NCBI GenBank assembly: GCA_963832445.1
Contig: CAWHUM010000026.1
Location: forward strand, 124,001 to 188,000
Direction: 5' to 3'
DNA: 64,000 bases
DNA from: AWTP1-13 sp963832445
GTDB lineage: Bacteria; Pseudomonadota; Alphaproteobacteria; Rhizobiales; Hyphomicrobiaceae
The notes below the pieces were generated by a model. That model was given only the letters and a program-made list of their open reading frames with translations. It searched no databases and was not told where the DNA came from. The position numbers and the translations under genes were made by a program. Shown one piece after another: positions 22,580-33,385 of this stretch (position 1 is the stretch's first letter; the number at the start of each line of letters is the position of its first letter).

Positions 22580-25500
22580 ATGACCCGATACGCGGAGCTC
22601 GCCGTCACCACCAATTTCTCCTTCCTGCGCGGGGCCTCGCATCCGCAGGAGATGGTGGCGACGGCCGGCGCGCTCGGGCTTGCCGCCATCGGCATCGCCG
22701 ACCGCAACAGCTTCGCCGGCGTCGTGCGCGCCTTCGATGCGTGGAAGCGCGACAAGGCGGTCAAGCTGCTGGTCGGCACGCGTCTCGTGACGGTCGACGG
22801 CTTCGAGGTCATCGCCTATCCGACCGACCGGGCGGCCTACGGGCGGCTCTGCCGCCTGCTGACCAAAGGCAATGTCAAAGTCAAAAAAGGCCAGAAGGGC
22901 GAATGCCATCTCACCTTCGCGGATATCCTCGCCGCCAGCGACGGGCAGATGCTCATCGTGCTGCCGCCGGAGGACATCTCGCCAGCCTTCGCCGAGCGTC
23001 TCGGGTCGCTCGCCCGCGCGGCGCCGGAGCGCTGCTTCCTCGCCGGCATCCACCTGCATCGCGGCGACGAGCCCCGCCGCCTCGGGCTGCTCGACGAGCT
23101 TGGCCGCCGCATGGGCGCGCCGCTCGTCGCCGTCAACGACGTGCTCTATCACGCGCCGGAGCGCCGGCCGCTCGCCGACGTGCTCACCTGCATCCGCGAG
23201 AAATGCACGATCGCACGAAGCGGGCCTGCGACTTGCGGTCAATGCCGAGCGGCATCTCAAGCCGCCCGAGGAGATGGCGCAGCTGTTCGCCGCCTTTCCC
23301 GAGGCGATCGCGCGCACGGTGGAGATCGCCGATGCCTGCCGCTTCTCGCTCGACGAGCTCAAGTACGAGTATCCCGACGAGCCGGTGCCGCCGGGCAAGA
23401 CGGCGCAGCAGCATCTCGCAGACCTGGCCTGGGAAGGCGCGCGCAAGCGCTATCCGAAAGACCTGTATCCGGAAGGCATTCCCGACGGAGGTGCAGAAGC
23501 GGCTCGGCGAGGAGCTGGCGATCATCGCCAAGCTCGACTACGCGCGCTACTTCCTCACCGTGCACGACGTGGTCGCCTACGCGCGCAACCTGGAGAAGCC
23601 GATCCTCTGCCAGGGGCGCGGCTCGGCGGCCAACAGCGCGGTCTGCTATTGCCTCGGCATCACCGAGGTGAACCCGAACGAGAGCAAGCTGCTGTTCGCC
23701 CGCTTCATCTCGGAGAACCGCAACGAGCCGCCCGACATCGACGTCGATTTCGAGCACGAGCGGCGCGAGGAGGTGATCCAGTACATCTACAAGCGTTACG
23801 GCCGCGAGCGCGCCGCGATCTGCGCCACCGTCATTCATTACCGCTCGCGCCGGGCGATCCGCGAGGTCGGCAAGGCGATGGGGCTGACGGAGGACATGAC
23901 CGCCGCGCTCGCCAAGACCGTGTGGGGCAGCCACGACGACGGCCTGCCGGACAAGCACATCCGGCAAGCCGGGCTCGATCCCGCCAATCCGGCGATCCGC
24001 CAGGCGGTCGGCGCTCGCCCGCCAGCTCCTCGGCTTCCCGCGCCACCTCTCCCAGCATGTCGGCGGCTTCGTCCTCACCCGCGAGCGGCTCGACGAGACG
24101 GTGCCGATCGGCAATGCCGCCATGGACGAGCGCACCTTCATCGAGTGGGACAAGGACGACATCGACACGCTGGGCCTGATGAAGGTCGACGTGCTGGCGC
24201 TCGGCATGCTGAGCTGCCTCAAGCGCGGCCTCGATCTTCTGAAAATCCACTACGACAAGGACTACACGCTGGCGACGCCTGCCGAAGGAGGATCCTGCGG
24301 TCTACGACATGCTCTGCGCGCGCCGATTCCGTCGGCGTGTTCCAGGTCGAGAGCCGCGCGCAGATGTCGATGCTGCCGCGGCTCAAGCCGCAGAAGTTCT
24401 ACGATCTCGTCATCGAGGTGGCGATCGTGCGGCCGGGCCCGATCCAGGGCGACATGGTGCACCCCTATCTGCGCCGGCGCGACGGGCATCGACCCGGAGC
24501 ACTACCCCTCGCCCGATCCCGCGCACGGCCCCGCCGACGAGCTGCAGGAACGTTCTGGAGCGGACCAAGGGCGTGCCGCTGTTCCAGGAGCAGGCGATGC
24601 AGATCGCCATCGAGGCCGCCAAGTTCACGCCCGACGAGGCGGACGGTCTGCGGCGCGCCATGGCCACCTTCCGCCACAACGGCACCGTGCATCTCTTCCG
24701 GGACAAGTTCATCACCGGCATGACCAGCCGCGGCTACGCCCAGAATTTCGCCGAGCGCTGCTTCAAGCAGATCGAGGGCTTCGGCGAGTACGGCTTCCCG
24801 GAGAGCCATGCGGCGAGCTTCGCGCTGCTCGTCTACGCCTCGTCCTGGATCAAGTGCCACTATCCGGACGTGTTCTGCGCCGCCATCCTCAACAGCCAGC
24901 CGATGGGCTTCTACCAGCCGGCCCAGCTCGTGCGCGATGCGCGCCAGCACGGCGTCGAGGTGCGCGAGGCCGACGTCAATTTCAGCGCCTGGGACTGCAC
25001 GCTGGAGCCAGCGTCCAAGGCGAACCCCTTCCGCTTCGCCGTGCGGCTCGGCTTCCGCCAGATCCAGGGGCTGAACGAGGACGAACTCGAGCGGCTCATC
25101 GCGGCGCGCGGCAACGGCTATGCCAGCATCGAGCGGCTGGCGGCGGTTGCCGGCATCTCACGCTTCACGATGGAGCGCCTCGCCGAGGCCGATGCCTTCC
25201 GCTCGCTCGGCCTCGACCGGCGCGCGGCGCTGTGGGCGGCGCGCCGGCATCGACACGATCGGGGATAGGCAAGGCGAGCTGGCAAGACGCCGCTCGCCGA
25301 TCAGCCGGCTCCCGCTGCTCACTCCGCACATGAGCGACGACCTGTTCCCGGAGCCTGAGATCGCGCTGCCCTCCATGCCGCTCAGCGAGCACGTGGTGGA
25401 GGACTACGTGGCGACCGGCCTGTCGCTCGAAGGCGCATCCGGTGCGCTTCTTCCGCGAGCGATCTCACGCGCGCGCGGCATCATGCGCAACGTCGACCAC

Positions 25501-25862
25501 CGCAGCGAAGCGCTGCCGCAGGACATGACGGTCACGGTTGCGGGCCTGGTGCTGATGCGGCAGATGCCGGGCGCCAAGGGCGTGGTGTTCGTGACCTGGA
25601 GGACGAGACCGACATCGCCAACATCATCGTCTGGCCCAAGGTGTTCGCCAGGCACCGGCGCACGGTGATGACCTCGCGCTTCCTTGCCGTGCGCGGGCGC
25701 CTGCAGCGCGCCGGCCTCGTGGTGCACGTGCTGGCGCAAAGCTTCATCGATCTCACCCCGCAGCTTGCGCGCCTCGCCGACGGCGATCTGTTGGCGCACC
25801 CAGACGGCGTGCCGCCCGACTTATCCAATCAGCTGGCCCTCAAGAGCCGCGACTTTCATTGA
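22580..25862 (+). CDS. dnaE2: Error-prone DNA polymerase III alpha subunit DnaE2, eleven frameshifts
   Basis: C-family translesion polymerase that acts with ImuB in SOS mutagenesis. The PHP domain comes first (MTRYAELAVTTNFSFLRGAS, GIADRNSFAGVVRAF). The palm carries the catalytic aspartates in PPDIDVDFEHERREEVIQYI, after CQGRGSAANSAVCYCLGIT. Then come FEYGFPESHAASFALLVYAS-like helix-hairpin-helix sequences and a C-terminal OB fold (MRQMPGAKGVVFVT, WPKVFARHRR). The reconstructed length is about 1,090 residues, normal for DnaE2. Nine +1 insertions (near 23212, 23486, 24008, 24279, 24314, 24487, 24551, 25250, 25430) and two deletions (near 25466 and 25601) break the frame, the densest cluster in the window. 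Coverage is complete and the catalytic residues are kept. Its normal operon partner imuB is separated from it by about 600 bases. Confidence 0.85.
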
Positions 25863-25940
25863 GTACTGCATAGCGCGATCGGAAATACTCGCGCACTACT
25901 CACCGTGCTGGAAGAAACCCGCGGCCAATCCGATTCGAAA

Positions 25941-26309
25941 TCAGTTCGGATTGAGATGGTGCCCGTTCACACGCCCGTTCATGCAATTGTAGCAGCAGCT
26001 TTGGCAGCCCTGCTTGCCATCGCGGCCGACGCCCCAGAAGGTGTTGGAATTGCTCGTCGGCCAGGCGCCGTAGCAAATGTACTCGCCGTCCTGGCAGCGC
26101 AGGGTCGGCTGGATCATCTGGCCCGGCTTCACGTACCAGACGCGATTGACGCCGGGCCACAGCGCATCCCGGGTGCGCGAATAAAACTGCAGCTCAACCT
26201 CAAAGGAGGCGCGGTTCTCGATCGGCCAGGTCATGTCGCCAGCCGTGGCAACCGGTAAGGCTGCAAGAATGGCAACGGCCAACGTGGTCAGTGCCACAAG
26301 CTTCTTCAT
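25941..26309 (-). CDS. Small secreted cysteine-rich protein, unknown function
   Basis: Protein of 122 residues with a clear signal peptide (MKKLVALTTLAVAILAALPV, cleavage probably after ATA). The mature part contains GDMTWPIENRASFEVELQFY, a tryptophan-rich middle (GVNRVWYVKPGQMIQP), and a C-terminal cluster of six cysteines (RCQDGEYICYGAW; GCQSCCYNC) that could form disulfides or bind a metal. I do not recognise a family. ATG 26309 is chosen because it begins the signal peptide; upstream in-frame codons look non-coding. It is convergent with dnaE2, with about 80 bases between the stops. Confidence 0.7.
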   Translation of the reverse strand: MKKLVALTTLAVAILAALPVATAGDMTWPIENRASFEVELQFYSRTRDALWPGVNRVWYVKPGQMIQPTLRCQDGEYICYGAWPTSNSNTFWGVGRDGKQGCQSCCYNCMNGRVNGHHLNPN

Positions 26310-26461
26310 CGCGGTATTCCCCCACCAGCAATCTACGCCAAGTGCAATCAAATGAGCTGCCCAAGCAGCCAAAAGTTATCTTAAAGCCGAGACGCGAAAG
26401 TGAGCAAGATGGGGCCCGCCTGCGGCGCCGTGGTCCCGCGGCGAGCAGCAGATGGGGGTGG

Positions 26462-27283
26462 CTACTGGCTCATGTACCAGCCGCCATTGGGCGAGACGAC
26501 TTGGCCGGTCATGAACTTTGCCTCGTCGCTGGCGAGATAGACGGCCGCCCAGGCGATGTCGTCGGGCTCGCCGAAGCGCCTCAGCGGGGTGGCCGCGGCG
26601 ATGTGCTGGCGCAAGGGGCCGAGCGGGGCCGTCATGTCCGTGTCGATCCAGCCCGGCGCGATGGCATTGACGCGGATGCCGCGCGGCGCGACCTCGTGCG
26701 CCAGCGACCGGGTGAGGCCGAGAATGGCGGCCTTGGCCGTCGAATAGGGCACGTTGCCGGGCTTGCCGTAGGTGCCCATGACGCTCGAAATGTTCACGAT
26801 CGAGCCAGCCATCTGCGGGTTCATCATCTTCAGCGCCTCGCGACAGCAGAAGAAAGTGCCGTCGACGTGCACGCCCAGCATACGGCGCCAGTGCGCGTCG
26901 GTGGTGTTGGTGGCGGCGTCGATGAAGCTCGTGACCGGCCCGCCAGCAGCGATCTCCTGGGCAAGCTTGATACGCTGGGCCGCCAGCTCTTGGGCGTCGT
27001 TGCGGCCTTCGAGCCCGCTGATGCCGGCATTGTTGACGAGGATATCGAGCCGCGAAACGAGCTTGCCGACCTCCGCGAACATCGCCCGCACCGAGGCCGA
27101 ATCCGACACGTCGGCGGCAAGTCCGAAGCCGCCGAGCGGCTCGGCGGTAGCTCGCGCCGCCTCCAGGCTCAAGTCGTTGACGATGACCCGGGCGCCCTCC
27201 CCGGCGAAGCGCCGGGCGATGGCCGCGCCGAGCCCTCGGGCGGCGCCGGTGATGAGTGCGGTCTTTCCCTGCAGTCGGTTCAT
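26462..27283 (-). CDS. Short-chain dehydrogenase/reductase (SDR)
   Basis: Classical NAD(P)-dependent SDR of 273 residues. The glycine motif is TGAARGLG (about 12-19). An Asp at the end of the second strand (VIVNDLS) suggests NAD preference. NNAGISG, the catalytic serine in NISSVMG and the YSTAK catalytic pair are all present, followed by VNAIAPGWIDTDM. Compared with the shortest SDRs there is an insertion of about 15 residues after NNAG (EGRNDAQELAAQRIKLAQE). The substrate is unknown; position beside another SDR and a Baeyer-Villiger monooxygenase suggests alcohol or ketone metabolism, for example of terpenes, steroids or alicyclic compounds (inference). It is divergent from the second SDR gene. 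Confidence 0.88.
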   Translation of the reverse strand: MNRLQGKTALITGAARGLGAAIARRFAGEGARVIVNDLSLEAARATAEPLGGFGLAADVSDSASVRAMFAEVGKLVSRLDILVNNAGISGLEGRNDAQELAAQRIKLAQEIAAGGPVTSFIDAATNTTDAHWRRMLGVHVDGTFFCCREALKMMNPQMAGSIVNISSVMGTYGKPGNVPYSTAKAAILGLTRSLAHEVAPRGIRVNAIAPGWIDTDMTAPLGPLRQHIAAATPLRRFGEPDDIAWAAVYLASDEAKFMTGQVVSPNGGWYMSQ

Positions 27284-27433
27284 GTCAGATGTTCCCCGTT
27301 ACGGAATGCCTGCCGCGCGGCCGCGGCGCTTGCAACCTGCGGGCGAGACGATAGCTTTCGGGGCGGAACCCGTGAAGGCGACTTTGTCCACCGTCAGAAG
27401 TGAGCCCGCGGCGGTTAGGGAGGGAGACAGCCA

Positions 27434-28246
27434 TTGGGCCAGGTCGACGACAAGGTGGCCATCGTAACGGGCGGCGCGTGCGGCATTGGGGCGGCGTGTG
27501 CGCGCACGCTGGCGCGCGAGGGCGCAAAGGTCGCCGTGACCGACGTGGACGATGCCGCCGGTGAGACGGTTGTTGCCGACATTCGCGGCGCCGGAGGCCA
27601 TGCCGTCTACTTGCATCAAGACGTGACGGAAGAAGTCGCGCTGGCCTCAGGTGATTGCCGAGGTCGAGAAGGGCTTCGGCCGGGTCGACATTATGGTTGC
27701 CAACGCGGGCATCGCCATCAGGGTGCCGATCGTGGACATGGCGCTCGCCGACTGGCGCCGTCAGCAGGCGGTGAACCTGGAAGGCGTGTTCCTGTCGGTC
27801 AAGCACGCAGTGCCGGCCATGCGGCGCGCCGGGGGCGGCTCGATCATCATCATGTCGTCGCTGGCCGGCTTGCGCGGGGCCGCTGGGCTCGGCGGGTACT
27901 GCGCCACCAAGGGTGGGGTGCGGCTGTTCGCTAAGGCGGCGGCCATCGAGCATGCGGAGGACAACATCCGCGTCAATTCGGTCCACCCGGGCATCATCGA
28001 CACGACATCTGGCGCAAGATGACGGCGGGCGCGGTCGCCGGCGAGCGCCGCAATGCACCGACCGACGTGCATGCGCTGTCGCGCGCGGTTGTGCCGCTGT
28101 CGCGTGTGGGCGAGGCGCAGGACATCGCCGACGGCGTGCTCTTTCTTGCATCGCCGGCCTCGGGCTACATGACGGGGGCGGAACTGGTGATCGACGGTGG
28201 CATATTCGGTGGCGGGATGCGCCAGCGGCCCGATGGGCAATCCTAG
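27434..28246 (+). CDS. Short-chain dehydrogenase/reductase, two frameshifts
   Basis: SDR of about 270 residues starting at TTG 27434, with GGGAG 7 bases upstream: GQVDDKVAIVTGGACGIGAA. It has DVDDAAGETV after strand 2, NAGIAIRVPIV, the serine in IIMSSLAGLRG, and GYCATKGG, where Tyr and Lys lie in the expected YxxxK. The end, GYMTGAELVIDGG, is typical of the family. A +1 insertion near 27640 and a one-base loss near 28014 break the frame. The Baeyer-Villiger monooxygenase starts 21 bases after the stop on the same strand; an alcohol dehydrogenase feeding a ketone to a monooxygenase is a common pairing, so the two probably act in sequence (inference). Confidence 0.82.
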
Positions 28247-28267
28247 CGAGGGAAGGAACCAAGCAGC

Positions 28268-29893
<1,626 letters not shown>

Positions 29894-29906
29894 CAGCGCT
29901 CCATCT

Positions 29907-29933
29907 CCCTCTCCCCGTTCGCGGGGAGAGGGG
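29907..29933. repeat. Short palindrome between convergent genes, possible bidirectional terminator
   Basis: CCCTCTCCCCG, a short loop, then CGGGGAGAGGG: a strong hairpin between the monooxygenase stop (29893) and the convergent DUF4189 gene stop (29940). It is the same hairpin as in the element inside imuB. With no T-run it is not a classical intrinsic terminator, but it could stall polymerase or protect RNA ends. Confidence 0.6.
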
Positions 29934-29939
29934 ATTACA

Positions 29940-30341
29940 CTAATTGCCGCAACCGCCCACTGGGTTGCCGCAGGTAAAGCCGCCCTTGCGACACTGATCC
30001 AAGGCGGCCGCCGGCGACTCGCCGGTGCCGTACCGCACGCTCGTCTTCGTGTTGCCGATGGCGACGTAGCCGCAGCCGGTAAACGTACTGCCGATGATCT
30101 TGCAGCCCTGACCGCCCTGATTGCGGCACGAGTCGAGGGCGACGTTGATGGCGTCGTTCTCGGAAGCCTGGTTCCAGGAGGCGCCGGAGGCAACGCGCGC
30201 AGTCCCGTTCTTGTCGCGCCAAAGTGCTGCGGCGATCGCCCCCCACCGCTGCTCCACGAAATCCCGGCCCTCGGCCAAGGTCGACCGGGGAAAAGCGCTG
30301 ACAAGCACGGCCAGCCCTACCAGTGCGAGAAGCCTTGTCAT
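29940..30341 (-). CDS. DUF4189 domain secreted protein
   Basis: Protein of 133 residues. The signal peptide is MTRLLALVGLAVLVSAFP, with cleavage probably before EGRD. The DUF4189 domain follows: WGAIAAALWRDKNGTARVAS, SWNQASENDAINVALDSCRN and GCKIIGSTFTGCGYVAIGN, then a C-terminal Cys-rich KGGFTCGNPVGGCGN. The conserved cysteines probably form disulfides in the periplasm. The function of the domain is unknown. The start is placed at ATG 30341; an upstream GTG or ATG would add residues before the signal peptide. It is convergent with the monooxygenase gene. Confidence 0.8.
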   Translation of the reverse strand: MTRLLALVGLAVLVSAFPRSTLAEGRDFVEQRWGAIAAALWRDKNGTARVASGASWNQASENDAINVALDSCRNQGGQGCKIIGSTFTGCGYVAIGNTKTSVRYGTGESPAAALDQCRKGGFTCGNPVGGCGN

Positions 30342-30494
30342 TTCCCTCCCCCAACACATGCCCCACCCCGATCACTTGCAGCGCCGAAGCTAGCTCCTTG
30401 CGCAGTTGCTTATCAAGAACTGCGTCGGTTCGAGGCAATCGTGACGGGCAACGCATGCCTTGAAGGCAGTCTCGAACGGTGTGATCCTTACCCC

Positions 30495-30686
30495 ATGGCC
30501 GGCACGGCATCCATTGTCATCAAGCGCTACCGCGATCGCCTGTATGATCCTGGCGCGGGCCGCTATGTCAGCCTGGAAGATTTGCGCACCTGGGCGGCAG
30601 CGGGCATTGCTTTTGTCGTCCGCGATGCGCTGAGCGGCGAGGACCTGACCCTAGCGTTCCTCTCGAGCGCCAAGACGCGCCACTGA
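30495..30686 (+). CDS. Short protein with PHA-accumulation regulator (PhaR) DNA-binding domain
   Basis: Protein of 63 residues made almost entirely of the PhaR N-terminal domain: IVIKRYRDRLYDPGAGRYVS, LEDLRTWAAAGIAFVVRDA and SGEDLT. Full PhaR repressors of polyhydroxyalkanoate granule genes are 150-200 residues with a C-terminal part that senses granules; that part is missing here. ATG 30495 is chosen because the domain starts 8 residues later; an upstream GTG at 30441 would add unlike residues. It may be a stand-alone small regulator that binds DNA or interferes with full PhaR, or a remnant. It is followed by the peptide ABC operon, with no sign of shared transcription. Confidence 0.7.
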   Translation: MAGTASIVIKRYRDRLYDPGAGRYVSLEDLRTWAAAGIAFVVRDALSGEDLTLAFLSSAKTRH

Positions 30687-30787
30687 CCACGGGCGAACGC
30701 CCGGCACGCGCCTGATCGATTGCAAACCCAAAAGTTCCATGCGAGCTTTTGCCGGTCATTTTCACGCATCGGTCCTGTGGGGCGGTC

Positions 30788-32365
30788 ATGGCCATTCTGC
30801 GCGCTGCTGCTGTCGTATTCGGCATGGTCGTGTTCGCCCATCAGGGATGGGCGCAAGACCTGCGCGTGGGGCTCTCCGCCGAGCCCTCGGCCATGGATCC
30901 CCACTACCACAACCTGGCGCCCAACAACTCGATCCTGAGCCACGTGTTCGAGCGCCTGATCGAGCCGGACGAGCAGCAGCGCCTCAAGCCGGGGTTGGCC
31001 GAAAGCTGGAAAGTGCTCGACGATGCCACCTGGGAGTTCAAGCTGCGCAAGGGCGTGACTTGGCATGACGGCTCGCCGTTCACGGCCGATGATGTGGTGT
31101 TCACCTTCGAGCGGGCGCCGAAGGTGCCCAACAGCCCCTCGAGTTTCGCCGCCGCGGTCAAGGACAAGAAGGTCAAGAAGATCGACGACCACACCGTCCA
31201 CGTCTCGGCGTCGTCTATCTCACCCACGCTGCCCAACGATCTGTCGAGCCTGTTGATCGTCTCCAAGAAGCACGGCGAGGGCGCCACCACTGCCGACTAC
31301 AACTCCGGCAAGGCGGCGATCGGCACCGGTCCCTACAAGCTCGTCAAGTTCACGCCGGGCGACCGCATCGAGTTCGTCCGCAACGATGCCTACTGGGGCG
31401 GCAAGCAGAAGTGGGCGAAGCTTAGCTTCAGGCCGATCCCGGCTGGGCCAGCGCGCGTCGCAGCCCTGCTGGCCGGCGATGTCGACCTGATCGAGGATAC
31501 GCCCACGGCCGATATCGAGCGCCTGAAGAAGGAGCCCAAGGTCGAGATCAGCCAGATCGCTTCCAACCGGCTGATCTACTTCTTCATCGATCACGCCAGG
31601 GAGGTTACGCCGTTCGCCAAGGCCAAGGACGGCAGCGAGATCAAGAACCCGTTCAAGGACAAGCGCGTGCGCGAGGCCATGAACAAGGCGATCAACCGCC
31701 CGGCAATCGTATCGCGCGTGATGGAGGGGGTGGCGGTGCCTGCCGGCCAGCTCCTGCCCGACGGCTATTTCGGCGTTTCCTCCAAGCTCAAGCCCGTCGC
31801 CTACGATTCCGACGGCGCCAAGAAGCTGCTGACGGCGGCGGGCTTCCCGAACGGCTTCAAGCTCACCTTGCACACGCCCAACGGGCGCTACACCAACGAC
31901 GTCAAGATCGCCGAGGCCGTGGCGCAAATGCTGACGCGCGCCGGCATCGAGACCTCGCTGGAAGCGCTGCCGCCCGCCGTGTTCTTCACCCGCGCGTCTC
32001 AGGGCGGCCCCGACAAGTCGCCGGAGTTCAGCTTCATCCTGGTCGGGTGGGCGACGCCCACGGGAGAGAACTCGGGCTCGCTGGTGCCGCTCCTCAACAG
32101 CTTCGACCGGTCCAAGGGCACCGGAACGGCCAACCGTGGCCGCTATTCCAACGCGGAAGTGGATCGACTGTCGGCCGAGGCGCTCAAGACCAACGACGAT
32201 GCCAAGCGCGCCGCGCTGCTGGCGAAGGCGACCGAGATCGCCATTGCGGACGTGGGGCTCATTCCCTCCCACTACCAGGTCAACACCTGGTCGGTGCGCA
32301 AGGGCCTCAAATACAAGGCACGCTCGGATGAATACACGCTCGCCACGCACGTGTCGGGGAAGTGA
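30788..32365 (+). CDS. Peptide ABC transporter, periplasmic substrate-binding protein
   Basis: Family 5 extracellular solute-binding protein (DppA/OppA type) of 525 residues. The signal peptide is MAILRAAAVVFGMVVFAHQG, with cleavage near WAQ. The mature protein begins DLRVGLSAEPSAMDPHYHNL, continues with LIEPDEQQRLKPGLAESWKV and WHDGSPFTADDVVFTFERA, and has the family middle VREAMNKAINRP. It delivers di- or oligopeptides, or other ligands of this family, to the permease pair encoded next. ATG 30788 is chosen to begin the signal peptide, with GGGGCGG just upstream. It is the first gene of a five-gene operon, 42 bases before the first permease. Confidence 0.9.
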   Translation: MAILRAAAVVFGMVVFAHQGWAQDLRVGLSAEPSAMDPHYHNLAPNNSILSHVFERLIEPDEQQRLKPGLAESWKVLDDATWEFKLRKGVTWHDGSPFTADDVVFTFERAPKVPNSPSSFAAAVKDKKVKKIDDHTVHVSASSISPTLPNDLSSLLIVSKKHGEGATTADYNSGKAAIGTGPYKLVKFTPGDRIEFVRNDAYWGGKQKWAKLSFRPIPAGPARVAALLAGDVDLIEDTPTADIERLKKEPKVEISQIASNRLIYFFIDHAREVTPFAKAKDGSEIKNPFKDKRVREAMNKAINRPAIVSRVMEGVAVPAGQLLPDGYFGVSSKLKPVAYDSDGAKKLLTAAGFPNGFKLTLHTPNGRYTNDVKIAEAVAQMLTRAGIETSLEALPPAVFFTRASQGGPDKSPEFSFILVGWATPTGENSGSLVPLLNSFDRSKGTGTANRGRYSNAEVDRLSAEALKTNDDAKRAALLAKATEIAIADVGLIPSHYQVNTWSVRKGLKYKARSDEYTLATHVSGK

Positions 32366-32407
32366 CGTCGGCCAAAGGGGTGCGTCTCGCAAAGAGGGCC
32401 GGCACGC

Positions 32408-33385
32408 ATGACGGCCTACATCCTGCGACGGCTGCTGCAGAGCCTGGCGCTGATCGCCGTCATGTCGGTGATCGTCTTCTTCGGCGTCAACATCGTCGGC
32501 GATCCCGTGTGGCTGCTGGTCAATCCGCAGATGGACCAGAAGGACATCGAGGAGGCGGTCAGGGCGCTGGGGCTCGACCGGCCGGTGTGGGAGCAATACC
32601 TCTACTTCGTGAGCGGCGCGCTGCGCGGCGATCTCGGGCGATCGTTCATCTTCGGTGAGCCGGCCCTGCGTGTGATCATCGATCGCATGCCGGCAACCTT
32701 GGAGCTGGCGCTGGCGGCATTGATCATTGCGGTGGCGGCCGGCATTCCCCTCGGGCTCTATGCCGGCCTGAAGCCTGAGAGCTTTGCGTCGCGGGCGATC
32801 ATGGCTGGCTCGATCGTCGGCTTCAGCCTGCCGACGTTCTGGGTCGGCCTCATGCTCATCATGGTGTTCGCGGTGATGTTGGGCTGGCTGCCCTCGACCG
32901 GGCGCGGCGAGACGGCCACCTATTTCGGCATCACCTCGAGCCTGTTCACGCTCGACGGCCTGAGTCACATCCTGCTGCCAGCGTTCAACCTGGCGCTGCT
33001 CAAGATGTCGCTGGTGATCCGCCTGACCCGCGCCGGCGCGCGTGAGGCGCTGCAGCAGGACTACATCAAGTTCGCCCGCGCCAAGGGTCTCTCGCGGCGC
33101 CGCATCGTCGGCGTGCACCTGCTGAAGAACATCCTGATCCCGGTCGTCACCGTGGTCGGCCTCGAGTTCGGCAACCTGGTGGCGTTCTCCGTCGTCACCG
33201 AGACCATCTTCGCCTGGCCCGGCATGGGCAAGCTGCTGATCAATGCCATCCAGAGCCTCGACCGGCCGGTGATCGTGGCGCACCTGATCATCATCGTCTT
33301 GATGTTCGTGCTGATCAATTTCGTGGTGGACGTGCTCTACACGGTGCTCGACCCGCGCGTGCGCATCGGAGCCAGGTCCGCATGA
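32408..33385 (+). CDS. Peptide ABC transporter permease (DppB type)
   Basis: Inner-membrane permease of 325 residues with about six transmembrane helices. It starts MTAYILRRLLQSLALIAVMS and has the periplasmic loop GDLGRSFIFGEPALRVIIDR. The cytoplasmic EAA-like loop that contacts the ATPase reads REALQQDYIKFARAKGLSRR. The end, DVLYTVLDPRVRIG, is typical of DppB/OppB. Its TGA overlaps the ATG of the next permease (ATGA at 33382-33385), so they are translationally coupled and form a heterodimer. Confidence 0.92.
   Translation: MTAYILRRLLQSLALIAVMSVIVFFGVNIVGDPVWLLVNPQMDQKDIEEAVRALGLDRPVWEQYLYFVSGALRGDLGRSFIFGEPALRVIIDRMPATLELALAALIIAVAAGIPLGLYAGLKPESFASRAIMAGSIVGFSLPTFWVGLMLIMVFAVMLGWLPSTGRGETATYFGITSSLFTLDGLSHILLPAFNLALLKMSLVIRLTRAGAREALQQDYIKFARAKGLSRRRIVGVHLLKNILIPVVTVVGLEFGNLVAFSVVTETIFAWPGMGKLLINAIQSLDRPVIVAHLIIIVLMFVLINFVVDVLYTVLDPRVRIGARSA

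Noticed and set aside
22580..25862. Programmed +1 frameshifting as an expression mechanism for dnaE2 and neighbours
   Set aside because: It would need eleven efficient shifts in one gene with no shared slippery motif, including two in the opposite sense; sequence error or decay is far more likely.
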